Notes: generated by a model not told the origin, from the sequence alone. A DNA stretch of 40,810 bases from Blautia sp. (GCA_029257805.1 JARIAR010000006.1:1-40810), one strand, 5' to 3'. Shown: positions 30,895 to 38,499, numbered from the stretch's first letter. Made by a program: numbers and translations.

Positions 30895-31058
30895 TGATCC
30901 TGCCTGTCCTATAGACAAGTAGGCATATCTTGCCATAATATAGCATTCTTCACTATACCACAACAAAAAGTATATGTCAACCGATTTTATGGGAACTTTT
31001 CATATAATTCTGAGAATCAGATCAATTGCCAGAAATGGCAGGATATGTTTTAACGCAA

Positions 31059-31087
31059 GAACGGGAATGTCTGTGACATTCCCGCTC
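31059..31087 (-). terminator. Attenuator hairpin between rplL and rpoB
   Basis: Arms of 13 bases (GACATTCCCGCTC paired with GAACGGGAATGTC, one G:U) enclose a 3-base loop just after the rplL stop. The following T tract is poor (TTGCGTT on the minus strand). This suits partial termination, the known means by which bacteria make more L7/L12 than polymerase. Confidence 0.75.
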
Positions 31088-31113
31088 CTTTGTATAAGCA
31101 ATTATTCTTAAAA

Positions 31114-31488
31114 TTATTTAAGAGTAACTTTAGCGCCTTCAGCTTCCAGTTTTGTTTTGATATCTTCTGCTTCTGCTTTGGATGCTGCTTCTTTTACAAG
31201 CTTCGGAGCACCGTCAACAACTTCTTTTGCTTCTTTAAGACCTAAGCCTGTTACTTCACGAACAACTTTGATAACTTTAACTTTGTTCGGGCCTACTTCT
31301 GTAAGTTCTACGTCGAACTCGTCTTTTTCTTCTGCTGCTTCACCAGCACCGCCTGCTGCTGCTACAACAACACCTGCTGCTGCAGATACACCAAACTCTT
31401 CTTCACATGCTTTTACTAAATCGTTTAACTCTAATACGGATAATTCTTTGATTGCCGCAATAAATTCTTCTGTTGTTAATTTTGCCAT
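31114..31488 (-). CDS. rplL: 50S ribosomal protein L7/L12
   Basis: The 124-aa acidic stalk protein has an N-terminal dimerisation domain ([24 protein letters not shown]), an Ala/Gly-rich hinge ([17 protein letters not shown]) and the C-terminal domain that recruits translation factors ([25 protein letters not shown]). GGAGGGAA precedes the ATG. A small ATTCCC/GGGAAT hairpin lies in the gap after rplJ at 31523-31538. L7/L12 is present in several copies per ribosome, in line with the attenuator that follows. Confidence 0.99.
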   Translation of the reverse strand: MAKLTTEEFIAAIKELSVLELNDLVKACEEEFGVSAAAGVVVAAAGGAGEAAEEKDEFDVELTEVGPNKVKVIKVVREVTGLGLKEAKEVVDGAPKLVKEAASKAEAEDIKTKLEAEGAKVTLK

Positions 31489-31602
31489 TTTAATTTCCCT
31501 CCATTATATTATTTTAATTTTTATTCCCTTCAGGGAATCTGGTTTAAATTCATTGACTCCTGTCAAGCTCTGGCTTCACAGCAGTTTTTCCATAGCCAAC
31601 TC

Positions 31603-32106
31603 TTATTCTGCTGCAGCTTCTGTTGTGCCAGCTTCTGCGATCTGGTTAAGCACACGAGCAAAGTTGGTAATTGGAGACTGGATGCTTCCAAGCAATTTTC
31701 CAAGAAGTTCTTCTCTTGACGGAATGCTGGACAGCGCCTGAATTCCAGCCTGATCGTTGTAGTTTCCTTCTACAACACCTGCAATAAGTTCTAAAGCCGG
31801 GTACTGTTTTGCATATTTTGCAAGGATTCTTGCCGGAGCAGTTGCGTCTGTGCTGGAAACAGCAAGAGCGTTTGTTCCTTCCAAATGCTGATTTAAGCAT
31901 TCGCAAGCAGTTCCTTCAAATGCACGTTTCATCATTGTGTTTTTGTACACTTTGTACTGAACACCAGCTTCTCTTAATTCTTTACGAATGATCGTATCCT
32001 GTTCAACAGTCAGTCCGCTGTAGTTTACAAGAACAACTGCTGCTGCGTCTTTCACGATGCTTGAGATTTCTTCTACGATTGGTTGTTTCAGTTCTACTTT
32101 TGCCAT
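31603..32106 (-). CDS. rplJ: 50S ribosomal protein L10
   Basis: The 167-residue protein begins MAKVELKQPIVEEI and contains the VNYSGLTVEQDTIIRKELREA segment typical of L10. L10 anchors L7/L12 dimers to the 23S rRNA and, as the L10(L12)4 complex, represses its own mRNA. The ATG at 32104-32106 is used because the family begins here; AGGAGG lies 11 bases upstream. An in-frame extension to 32151 runs into the leader and is rejected. The gene is preceded by an L10 leader with a terminator. Confidence 0.98.
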   Translation of the reverse strand: MAKVELKQPIVEEISSIVKDAAAVVLVNYSGLTVEQDTIIRKELREAGVQYKVYKNTMMKRAFEGTACECLNQHLEGTNALAVSSTDATAPARILAKYAKQYPALELIAGVVEGNYNDQAGIQALSSIPSREELLGKLLGSIQSPITNFARVLNQIAEAGTTEAAAE

Positions 32107-32156
32107 GAAATGGTACACCTCCTTATAGATTTTGATATACCGCCGTCGCAATGAGC

Positions 32157-32189
32157 AAAATAAAAAGCCTTACTGCATGACAGTAAGGC
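32157..32189 (-). terminator. Terminator hairpin of the L10 leader
   Basis: GCCTTACTG and CAGTAAGGC form a perfect 9-base stem with a 5-base loop, followed on the minus strand by TTTTTATTTT. It lies 50 bases before rplJ and downstream of the conserved L10-binding part of the leader, so it is placed for transcription attenuation. Confidence 0.88.
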
Positions 32190-32280
32190 CTACGTAATCT
32201 TTTCTCAGAATACTTTGTCCTCGGTAGGCGTTTTCATCCTTATGCCTTACGGCACCTACTGTCTTCGGCAGCGTTCTGAT
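32160..32280 (-). ncRNA. Ribosomal protein L10 leader (autoregulatory mRNA element)
   Basis: The minus strand carries the conserved L10 leader elements: GACAGTAGGTG, then GCCGTAAGGC, then CGCCTACCGAGGAC. The AGTAGG and CCTAC segments pair to form the kink-turn-containing stem to which L10(L12)4 binds. The element lies between a consensus promoter and rplJ and is followed by an intrinsic terminator. Excess L10 would bind it and reduce expression of rplJL and probably part of rpoBC. The family is well established in Firmicutes. Confidence 0.92.
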
Positions 32281-32282
32281 AT

Positions 32283-32311
32283 AAGATACCATGTTTTATT
32301 ATGGTTGTCAA
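32283..32311 (-). promoter_or_regulatory. Promoter of the rplJL-rpoBC operon
   Basis: TTGACA (32306-32311) and TATCTT (32283-32288) on the minus strand are 17 bases apart. The transcript starts at the edge of the L10 leader. The -35 box is only about 27 bases past the upp stop codon and no upp terminator is visible, so upp readthrough may add to the operon. Confidence 0.85.
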
Positions 32312-32337
32312 GTAATTTTACAAAATCACTTTATATT

Positions 32338-32967
32338 TTATTTTGTTCCAAAAATACGGTCTCCGGCATCTCCAAGACCAGGGCAGATATACGCATGTTC
32401 ATTCAAACAGCGATCTAAATGTCCGCAATAAATCTGTATATCCGGATGGGCTTCATGAAGTCTCTTCAATCCTTCCGGTGCAGCAATGATGCACATAAAT
32501 TTAATATTTTTTCCACCCTGTTTCTTAATAAAATCTACTGCTGCAATAGCAGAACCGCCTGTTGCAAGCATCGGATCTACTACAACCGCAATTCTTTCAT
32601 CAATAGATTCCGGAAGTTTACAATAATATTCATGAGGTTCGTGTGTTTCCGGATCACGATAAAGACCTACATGTCCTACTTTTGCTGAAGGAACCAGGGT
32701 CAGAAGACTGTTTACCATTCCCAGTCCTGCACGAAGCACCGGAATGATTGCAAGTTTTTTACCGGAAATCATAGGAGTCATACATGTTTCAATAGGAGTT
32801 TTAATCTCCACGTCCTCTGTCGGAAGGTCTCTAAGGGCTTCATATCCCATAAGGATCCCTATTTCCTCAACCAGTTTACGAAATTCATTTGTTCCGGTCT
32901 GCTGATCACGAAGCATTGAAATTTTATGCTGGATCAGGGGGTGATTCATAACATATACGTTTTCCAT
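32338..32967 (-). CDS. upp: Uracil phosphoribosyltransferase
   Basis: The 209-aa enzyme makes UMP from uracil and PRPP in pyrimidine salvage. It has the family start [13 protein letters not shown], the PRPP-binding loop DPMLATGGS and the uracil-binding C-terminal segment around [12 protein letters not shown]. Length is exactly that of the Firmicute enzyme. GAGG precedes the ATG by eight bases. It is divergent from the yitT-type gene and lies directly before the rplJL promoter, a place where rplK-rplA would more often be found. Confidence 0.98.
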   Translation of the reverse strand: MENVYVMNHPLIQHKISMLRDQQTGTNEFRKLVEEIGILMGYEALRDLPTEDVEIKTPIETCMTPMISGKKLAIIPVLRAGLGMVNSLLTLVPSAKVGHVGLYRDPETHEPHEYYCKLPESIDERIAVVVDPMLATGGSAIAAVDFIKKQGGKNIKFMCIIAAPEGLKRLHEAHPDIQIYCGHLDRCLNEHAYICPGLGDAGDRIFGTK

Positions 32968-32999
32968 TTATTTTTCCTCTTTCTCTCTTGTTTTTTTAT

Positions 33000-33027
33000 A
33001 TTATAATACATAGACAGCATTTGCAAA
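33000..33027 (-). promoter_or_regulatory. Promoter of upp
   Basis: TTTGCA (33022-33027) and TATAAT (33000-33005) on the minus strand are 16 bases apart and about 33 bases upstream of the upp start. Confidence 0.6.
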
Positions 33028-33119
33028 AGGGGGAAAAAAGACTTTCTTTACTTTTTCTTTTCCTTATGATATGATTATCGAGATTTAATTTTGTATCTCA
33101 TATATAATCGGAGAAAGAT

Positions 33120-33182
33120 ATGTTCAGGCACTTTTACAAAAAACACTTAACAAATTTAATTTTAACAACAGGCTGCATATAA
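33120..33182 (+). CDS. Possible 20-residue leader peptide upstream of the YitT gene
   Basis: The frame MFRHFYKKHLTNLILTTGCI has a GGAG site six bases before its ATG. Its TAA (33180-33182) falls exactly in the loop of the terminator hairpin at 33167-33197. It matches no known leader peptide that I recognise. The TATAAT at 33103-33108 would put a transcript start almost at the ATG, so the true promoter is unclear. Translation is an inference from layout only. Confidence 0.35.
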   Translation: MFRHFYKKHLTNLILTTGCI

Positions 33183-33197
33183 CAGCCTGTTTTTTTA
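33167..33197 (+). terminator. Intrinsic terminator or attenuator upstream of the YitT gene
   Basis: AACAGGCTG (33167-33175) and CAGCCTGTT (33183-33191) form a perfect 9-base stem with a 7-base loop followed by seven T. It is on the same strand as, and 55 bases before, the YitT-family start. An upstream CAGGC (33125-33129) could pair with the second arm as an antiterminator. Confidence 0.8.
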
Positions 33198-33251
33198 TTT
33201 CACTTTATCAAGGTGCTGTTTCAATATCTTAAAAGGAGGTCTCTATTTATT

Positions 33252-34130
33252 ATGTATCCCAAAAACAACGTCTTTAAATGTGCACGAAATATTTTTGCTA
33301 TTTTCTTCGGAAATACTATTTATTCCATTGGAATTGTAGCTTTTCTTCTTCCAAACGGAATCATTACAGGAGGAACGACCGGACTTGCGCTTTCTGCACA
33401 ACATTATCTTGGCATTCCTATCTCTGCATTTGCTTTTGCATTTAATGCCCTTATGTTTCTTCTCGGACTTCTTATTCTGGGAAAAGCATTTGCCCTTACC
33501 ACGTTGATCAGCTCCTTCTATTATCCTTTTATTCTTGATATTATGCAAAGGATTCCTAATCTTTCCAACGTTACCCACGACCGTATGCTTGCATGCATTT
33601 GCTCCGGTGTTCTCATTGGTGCAGGAATCGGTATTGTGATTCGAGCAGGAGCTTCTACCGGCGGCATGGATATTCCTCCGCTTCTTCTGAAACACTTTTT
33701 CGGAATTCCGGTATCTGTTTCTTTATATATATTCGACTTTGTCATCCTTCTTCTGCAAATGACCTTCTCTGATGTAGAAGAAAGTATTTATGGAATCCTT
33801 CTTATTTTTATTTATACCTTTGTACTTGACAAAGTGCTGACTCTTGGAATGTCTCAGACGCAGGTAAAAATCGTCAGTAAAAAATACGAAGAGATTAACA
33901 CCGCAATTCATACACAACTTGATCGCGGCTCTACGCTGATCCATTCAGAAACAGGATATTTCCGCAAAAACAGACCTCTTGTCCTCACCGTTATTTCTAA
34001 CAGAGAACTTATACGTCTGAATAAAATCGTTACAGAAATTGACCCTTCCGCATTTATGGTCATCAGCAAAGTCAACGAAGTAAAAGGAAAAGGATTTACA
34101 CAACCTAAAGTTCCAAGGACTGTCAAATAG
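33252..34130 (+). CDS. YitT family membrane protein (YitT_membrane plus DUF2179)
   Basis: The 292-aa protein has five or so hydrophobic helices in its first 200 residues, with the family motifs LLPNGIITGGTTGLAL and RAGASTGGMDIPPLLL. The C-terminal cytoplasmic DUF2179 domain covers about residues 205-285 (QVKIVSKKYEEINTAI, then STLIHSETGYF, then DPSAFMVISKVNEVKGKGF). The substrate of YitT proteins is not established. The ATG at 33252 is preceded by AAAAGGAGG twelve bases away; the longer frame from 33213 would start before that site and is rejected. A terminator overlaps its stop codon. Confidence 0.92.
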   Translation: MYPKNNVFKCARNIFAIFFGNTIYSIGIVAFLLPNGIITGGTTGLALSAQHYLGIPISAFAFAFNALMFLLGLLILGKAFALTTLISSFYYPFILDIMQRIPNLSNVTHDRMLACICSGVLIGAGIGIVIRAGASTGGMDIPPLLLKHFFGIPVSVSLYIFDFVILLLQMTFSDVEESIYGILLIFIYTFVLDKVLTLGMSQTQVKIVSKKYEEINTAIHTQLDRGSTLIHSETGYFRKNRPLVLTVISNRELIRLNKIVTEIDPSAFMVISKVNEVKGKGFTQPKVPRTVK

Positions 34131-34143
34131 ACAGTCCTTTTTT
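34115..34143 (+). terminator. Terminator overlapping the YitT stop codon
   Basis: AAGGACTGTC and GACAGTCCTT form a 10-base stem with the TAG stop in its loop region, followed by six T. The convergent DUF6472 gene begins its last codon at 34142, within the T tract. Confidence 0.9.
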
Positions 34144-34321
34144 ACATCTGCTTGCGCACAATCCTGTACTCATCCCCCATTCGAAAATATGGACACTGAC
34201 GAAAATCCCCTGTTATAAAACGGGCCATTTCATCTTCATCCAGATTCACCTCACATGTATAACACTCATAATCTTCATCATATGTATAATTCATACAATA
34301 TTCGCAGTTTGATGTATTCAT
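34142..34321 (-). CDS. DUF6472 family small Cys-rich protein
   Basis: This 59-aa protein has two CxxC-like pairs (NCEYCMNYTYDEDYECYTC) and ends in DFRQCPYFRMGDEYRIVRKQM, together giving five cysteines arranged like a small zinc ribbon. It matches the short DUF6472 family of Lachnospiraceae; the function is unknown. The ATG at 34319-34321 has GGGAGG four bases upstream and overlaps the yaaA stop as ATGA. A longer frame reading back to 34603 runs through yaaA in another frame and is not real. Confidence 0.85.
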   Translation of the reverse strand: MNTSNCEYCMNYTYDEDYECYTCEVNLDEDEMARFITGDFRQCPYFRMGDEYRIVRKQM

Positions 34322-35070
34322 TTTTCCTCCTCCCTGAGAAATACATACTTTTTGTCTGTGGAAAATTCTTTTTGATATGTAAAGCCAAGTCCTGTAAATT
34401 CTTTTACTCCCTGCATATCTGTAATCCCTTCTGCAGATAAAAAGCGGACCATCTCTCCTCTGGCCATTTTGGCAAGCGTCCCCTTTTGTATGATCTTTCC
34501 ATTTTTTTCCACGCCAAAAATGCAGGTAATATATGGCATATCCGGATTTAGATGATTTTCTATGCATTTTGCATATTCCCGACTGGCAAGGTTCAAAATC
34601 CAATCTGCATTTTCTGTAACCGCATCATAGATGTCTTCTCCCCAATATGTATACAGATTTTTATGGGGCGGCATACTTATCCCGGCCTGCATCTCCAGAC
34701 GATATGGCACAACACCATCTAAAGGACGCACAACACCATAAAATCCAGAAAGAATCCGCAAATGCTCCTGTACAAATACCCACTGTTTATCTTCAAATAC
34801 TTCCGGAGCCATATACTGATACTGAATCCCTTCATATGAAAGGAGTGCGGGCGTCAAATTATGATACAAATCCATTTCTTTTAAACGTTGAAAATTTTTT
34901 TCAGCAATTCCATCGCTGCATGCCCACAACGCTTTCGCCTCTTCATAAGACAGGCCTTTCATATATCTCAGCAGATTTTCCGTCTTTTTCATAAGAAATG
35001 GCACTCCGCTGCACCCTAATATATCTGTATTTATATTCATCTTTTTCGCAGGAGAAACGATTATTCTCAT
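34318..35070 (-). CDS. yaaA: Peroxide stress protein YaaA (DUF328/UPF0246)
   Basis: The protein of about 250 aa begins MRIIVSPAKKMN and has family segments SGFYGVVRPLDGVVPYRLEM, INLASREYAK-like LNLASREYAK and the basic KMARGEMVRF. YaaA limits intracellular free iron damage during peroxide stress in E. coli and binds DNA. Two starts are possible: this ATG, which fits the family N-terminus, or a TTG six bases earlier, which better fits the spacing from GGGGG at the end of the upstream gene. It overlaps the DUF6472 gene and follows the SGNH gene by 7-13 bases, so it is inside an operon. Confidence 0.93.
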   Translation of the reverse strand: MRIIVSPAKKMNINTDILGCSGVPFLMKKTENLLRYMKGLSYEEAKALWACSDGIAEKNFQRLKEMDLYHNLTPALLSYEGIQYQYMAPEVFEDKQWVFVQEHLRILSGFYGVVRPLDGVVPYRLEMQAGISMPPHKNLYTYWGEDIYDAVTENADWILNLASREYAKCIENHLNPDMPYITCIFGVEKNGKIIQKGTLAKMARGEMVRFLSAEGITDMQGVKEFTGLGFTYQKEFSTDKKYVFLREEEK

Positions 35071-35083
35071 GTTCAAGTTTTCT

Positions 35084-35728
35084 TTACCCCCAGATTCCGC
35101 TTGTTGTTTCTTCCAGATTTTCCAAAATATAATTATAAATTTCTATGGATACCTCGTCCGGATAATGAATTCCATCCACTGTAGAAAATCCTTTTTCAGT
35201 CAAATGGGAATACACATCTATGTACTTCACACCAATTAATCCTGATTCCATTTGCTCATTAAATTTTTCAATTTCTTCATTTGTTACATAAGGATCTTTT
35301 TCTACAGGACCAACAGACACAAAATAGGTAACTGCTCCCATATCCGTCCACTCTTTTGCCTTTTCATTTATGTACTGTATATAATGATCCACCTGGTAAA
35401 CATCATTCACTCCCATCAGGATAATAACGGCTGTATTATCCTCTATATCTTCTTCTATCTGGGGTACTCCTGTGGAAACCATCCAGTCATATCCCATAGA
35501 AGAAAGACAGGACCATATACTGTCATCATGAACCGCATCACGTATTCCTTCTGTTCTGGAGTCTCCTATAAAAATCAGCTTATCATTTGTAAAGGTTTCC
35601 GGATGTTCCGGCTTGTGAAGCGTTCCTTCATCCGGAGAAATTGTAGGTAACGTATCCGCTGCACTACTTTTACATCCTGCAAATACTGTCAAAACAACAG
35701 CTGCAAATAACAAAATTCCTTTCTTCAT
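35084..35728 (-). CDS. SGNH/GDSL hydrolase lipoprotein
   Basis: The 214-aa precursor has a lipoprotein signal peptide (MKKG, hydrophobic core, lipobox VFAGC with the Cys at about residue 18). The SGNH catalytic blocks are FIGDSRTEG with the nucleophile Ser (block I), a Gly in block II, ILMGVNDVY with Asn (block III) and DGIHYPDEV with Asp and His (block V). It is an outer-face esterase or acyl hydrolase, possibly acting on O-acetylated cell-wall or capsule polymers. The substrate is not determined. It lies between a GNAT acetyltransferase and yaaA in a leftward operon. Confidence 0.9.
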   Translation of the reverse strand: MKKGILLFAAVVLTVFAGCKSSAADTLPTISPDEGTLHKPEHPETFTNDKLIFIGDSRTEGIRDAVHDDSIWSCLSSMGYDWMVSTGVPQIEEDIEDNTAVIILMGVNDVYQVDHYIQYINEKAKEWTDMGAVTYFVSVGPVEKDPYVTNEEIEKFNEQMESGLIGVKYIDVYSHLTEKGFSTVDGIHYPDEVSIEIYNYILENLEETTSGIWG

Positions 35729-35752
35729 ATTCCACCCTCCCAGAAACAGATG

Positions 35753-36301
35753 CTATTTTTCAGAAATAAGAGATGGCGATGCAAGATTCAGATTTTCTCC
35801 CAACATCTCTTTCAGCATCTCTTCATACTGTTTATATGTGATTTCACCATCTGGTGTAAGAATTTCAAAATCCGTCTCATAAGCATTTACAAAAAGCCCC
35901 GTCTCCTTCAGTCCGTTTCTGAGATAAAAGGCTTTTCTTCTTTTTCGATCCTGTGCATTTTCCGCCTGAGGATCCTGTTTTTCAATTTCAAAAACATATT
36001 TTCTGTTTCCAATACGTTCTATCAGTCCCTTCACAGCTCTGCTTCCATATCCCCCGCTTCTCTTTGCAGGAGAAATGGCAAGATAATCTAAAACAGCTCC
36101 ACCTGAAGAAAACATATTCATAGCCAGTCCAATAAACTCTTCTTTTTCTACTATCGCCAAAAGTTCCGCTTTTCCTTCCTCTGCCCATTTTTCCATAAAC
36201 GTCAATGGTTTTTGTTCTTCTTTTGGAAACGCTGTCTCATAAAGAGCATATACTTGTTGTTTATACCCAGCGCCTTCCCTTAAAACATTCAAAAACTCCA
36301 T
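35753..36301 (-). CDS. GNAT family N-acetyltransferase
   Basis: The 182-aa protein has the GNAT fold: a helical N-terminus (YALYETAFPKEEQKP), a central strand GLAMNMFSSGGAVLDYLAISPAKRSGGYGSRA and FYLRNGLKETG. The R-S-G-G-Y-G-S segment stands in for the acetyl-CoA pyrophosphate loop. It transfers an acetyl group to an amine, but the target is unknown. It begins one base after the stop of the 86-aa gene, using an AAAGGAGA site inside that gene, so the two are coupled. Confidence 0.9.
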   Translation of the reverse strand: MEFLNVLREGAGYKQQVYALYETAFPKEEQKPLTFMEKWAEEGKAELLAIVEKEEFIGLAMNMFSSGGAVLDYLAISPAKRSGGYGSRAVKGLIERIGNRKYVFEIEKQDPQAENAQDRKRRKAFYLRNGLKETGLFVNAYETDFEILTPDGEITYKQYEEMLKEMLGENLNLASPSLISEK

Positions 36302-36302
36302 A

Positions 36303-36563
36303 TTATTTTTCTCCTTTCGGCATCATATCCGGCCAGGTTAAAATTTCTGCGGCTATTGTATTTTCATAATCCTCTTCTACATCCCGGCTTCTCCCTGCAT
36401 CAAATACATTTGTTTCCGCTCCCCATATACCATCTTCATATTCCCATACGTGATAACGCAGTCCACGAAATTCAAAATCAACACTTCCGCAGCCATCTTC
36501 TTCTGTATATTGATATGCAATTCCTTTTTCATTCAGTGCATCTTGTACTTTCGTCAGTCTCAT
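36303..36563 (-). CDS. Small conserved protein of unknown function (86 aa)
   Basis: The protein MRLTKVQDALNEKG and onwards is acidic, with a compact alpha/beta look: DGCGSVDFEFRGLRYHVWEYED is a strand pair rich in aromatics. No named domain is recognised; similar short proteins are common in Lachnospiraceae. AGGAGGTGG precedes the ATG at 36561-36563, so the longer frame to 36638 (which would cross the promoter) is rejected. It is the first gene of the leftward operon ending at DUF6472. Confidence 0.85.
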   Translation of the reverse strand: MRLTKVQDALNEKGIAYQYTEEDGCGSVDFEFRGLRYHVWEYEDGIWGAETNVFDAGRSRDVEEDYENTIAAEILTWPDMMPKGEK

Positions 36564-36590
36564 AAGCCACCTCCTGTTGTTCTTTGTCTT

Positions 36591-36619
36591 ACTATGACAC
36601 AGTTTCAAGGGAAAGTCAA
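36591..36619 (-). promoter_or_regulatory. Promoter of the 86-aa/GNAT/SGNH/yaaA operon
   Basis: TTGACT (36614-36619) and CATAGT (36591-36596) on the minus strand are 17 bases apart and about 30 bases before the ATG. Confidence 0.65.
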
Positions 36620-36636
36620 ACACAGCAAAATTCGCC

Positions 36637-36667
36637 AAAAAAGGCCGTGATCCAAAGAATCACAGCC
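36637..36667 (-). terminator. Terminator of the interrupted host gene
   Basis: GGCTGTGATTC and GGATCACGGCC pair (two G:U) around a 3-base loop and are followed by TTTTTT on the minus strand. It lies eight bases after the TAG of the gene remnant at 36675-36833. Confidence 0.9.
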
Positions 36668-36674
36668 CCTTTTT

Positions 36675-36833
36675 CTATACATGTCTATGAAGATATTTAT
36701 TTCTGGTTGCCATGCCGCCCCGAATATGACGCTCCTGCTTATTTACATCAAGAATCTTTCTTGTTTCATGAGCAAGAGTCGGATTAATCTGCAGAAGACG
36801 TTCTGTCACATCTTTATGTTTGGTCGTTACTAT
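36675..36833 (-). pseudogene. 3' remnant of a host gene cut by the integrated element
   Basis: A frame with no credible start encodes 52 residues before TAG. Key segments are TERLLQINPTLAHETR, then KQERHIRGGMATRNKY and LHRHV at the end. It is followed by its own terminator, so the 3' end of the original gene is intact. It is open only from just inside the end of the recombinase gene, which is how the distal part of an integration target looks. I do not recognise the protein. The 5' part should lie at the other end of the element, outside this window. Confidence 0.65.
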
Positions 36834-38382
36834 TTAGAGCTTTTTTATTTTCACATTCGTCTTCCACTAAAATGCTTTCATTTAATCCCAAATCACCTAG
36901 TAAACGAAGGTAAATATCTACATTTCCATCTTTGTCTACTTCTATTTTCTTAATCAGTCTCTTTAACTGTACATTGGTCATCTCATGAACATCTGTAATA
37001 TCCTCAATCTGCTTAAAGGTATCATTTAAGATTTTTTCCATCTGATCTCCTTTTGTTAAATTACTGGATACCATTTTCAATTCATTTTCCAGACGATCCA
37101 GTTCTTGGCGAGTACCCCCTAACTTATCATTCAATTCTTCTCTGGAAATCAAATCATCGGTATACATATCCATATATTTCTGTCGCATTCTCTGTAATCT
37201 GGCAATCTGCAAATTCAGTTCCTTCTCATACTCTGCATTTTCATCTTTCGCTTTGTACACTCTTTTGAATTCTTTCACAACATAGTCAATTACTTTATTT
37301 TTTTGCTGAAGAACCCGATGAAAATATTCCTGTAAAACCTGAATTAATTCTTCTTCATCTACAGCTGTTTTATTTGGACAACTATCTGCTCCCTTTCCAT
37401 TTCTTCCAGAACAAACCCAACGCACATACGTATTTTTGTAAGTACGAACTGTTCTTCGGAAAGACCAGCCACATTCTTTACATTTAATCAATGTAGAAAA
37501 CAAATATTTGTTGCTTTGTCGCTCATGATTCAGATTGAACGCATCGTTCCTTCCACGAAGAATTTCCTGTGCTTTTTCAAACACCTCATCTTCAATAATA
37601 CGAAGTTCTGGGCGTTCCACAACAAGCCATTCCGTTTCATCCTTCTCTCTTCTCTGACCAGTCAGAAAATCACTGATTTCCTGCTTTCCATTGATAATCT
37701 TTCCCGTATAAATCTCATTGGTCAAAATCCGACAGATGGCATTCTGGCTCCATTTGCAGTTTCTCTTTGTTCGATATCCCTTTTCGTTCAGCATATTGGA
37801 AATTTTGGCAGCACCGTACCCCTCCTCTGTGTACCACTTATAAATTTGCTTTACAACCTTCGATTCTTCTTTGTTGATCTCAAGATTGAAATAATCTCCG
37901 ATTGTTTTATCGTATCCGTACACAATGTTGGGAACTCGTCCTTTTTCTGCATTTAGTTTCTTTCCAAATTTCACTCGCTTAGATGTATTGGCACTTTCTT
38001 CCTGAGCCAATGCTCCAAAGATGGTGAGAACAAACTCACTATTTCCCATACTTGTCATATTCGCTGTAAGGAACTGTGTTTCAATACCTAACGCTTTCAA
38101 CTTGCGAACATTCTGTAAAAGATCTACGGTATTTCTGGCAAAGCGAGAAATGTCCTTTACAACGACCATATCAAACATTCCTTTTTCCGCATCAGACATC
38201 ATACGGAGAAATTCTTTACGGTTTTTGATTTTGGTTCCAGAAATACCTTCATCTGCATATAATTTTACTAAGACATCTCCGGTACGCTGGGTGTATTCGG
38301 AGAAAAATTCCTTTTGCGCTTCTAAACTGTTGAGCTGGTCGGCTTTATCTGTGGAAACACGGCAATAGGCTGCTATCTTCAT
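36814..38382 (-). CDS. Large serine recombinase (site-specific integrase)
   Basis: The 522-aa protein has an N-terminal resolvase catalytic domain beginning MKIAAYCRVSTDKADQ, with the nucleophile at Ser10, and the VVKDISRFARN segment. A recombinase domain follows (GAAKISNMLNEKGYRT), then a zinc ribbon (KCKECGWSFRRT, with the second Cys pair in WVCSGR and SCPNK) and a long coiled coil (about residues 390-480). This is the plan of integrases from phages and integrative elements. The ATG at 38380-38382 has GAGAGG seven bases upstream; the longer frame to 38409 is rejected. Its last four or five codons overlap the host gene remnant, so the stop codon is probably supplied by target DNA. Confidence 0.96.
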   Translation of the reverse strand: MKIAAYCRVSTDKADQLNSLEAQKEFFSEYTQRTGDVLVKLYADEGISGTKIKNRKEFLRMMSDAEKGMFDMVVVKDISRFARNTVDLLQNVRKLKALGIETQFLTANMTSMGNSEFVLTIFGALAQEESANTSKRVKFGKKLNAEKGRVPNIVYGYDKTIGDYFNLEINKEESKVVKQIYKWYTEEGYGAAKISNMLNEKGYRTKRNCKWSQNAICRILTNEIYTGKIINGKQEISDFLTGQRREKDETEWLVVERPELRIIEDEVFEKAQEILRGRNDAFNLNHERQSNKYLFSTLIKCKECGWSFRRTVRTYKNTYVRWVCSGRNGKGADSCPNKTAVDEEELIQVLQEYFHRVLQQKNKVIDYVVKEFKRVYKAKDENAEYEKELNLQIARLQRMRQKYMDMYTDDLISREELNDKLGGTRQELDRLENELKMVSSNLTKGDQMEKILNDTFKQIEDITDVHEMTNVQLKRLIKKIEVDKDGNVDIYLRLLGDLGLNESILVEDECENKKALNSNDQT

Positions 38383-38425
38383 AGTGTTACCTCTCTGTAT
38401 TAAATTCATTTTCTGTTACATCTAT

Positions 38426-38453
38426 ATTATATATCAAAATAAAGATTCGTAAA
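38426..38453 (-). promoter_or_regulatory. Promoter of the serine recombinase
   Basis: TTTACG (38448-38453) and TATAAT (38426-38431) on the minus strand are 16 bases apart, about 45 bases before the recombinase ATG. It sits immediately after the terminator of the KAP gene. Confidence 0.7.
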
Positions 38454-38499
38454 CAGAAAAAAGAAGGGATTATTGAATTTCTTATTTCAACAATCCCCC
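38451..38499 (-). terminator. Terminator of the KAP NTPase gene
   Basis: On the minus strand GGGGATTGTTGAA and TTCAATAATCCC pair (one mismatch or G:U) around an A-rich loop, followed by TTCTTTTTT. It separates the cargo transcript from the recombinase transcript. Confidence 0.85.

Noticed and set aside
33243-33695. 150-codon minus-strand frame inside the YitT gene
   Set aside because: Lys/Asn-rich translation of the opposite strand of a membrane protein gene, with no start signal.
34142-34603. 153-codon version of the DUF6472 gene
   Set aside because: The upstream two-thirds overlaps yaaA in another frame. A good GGGAGG site and family length place the start at 34321.
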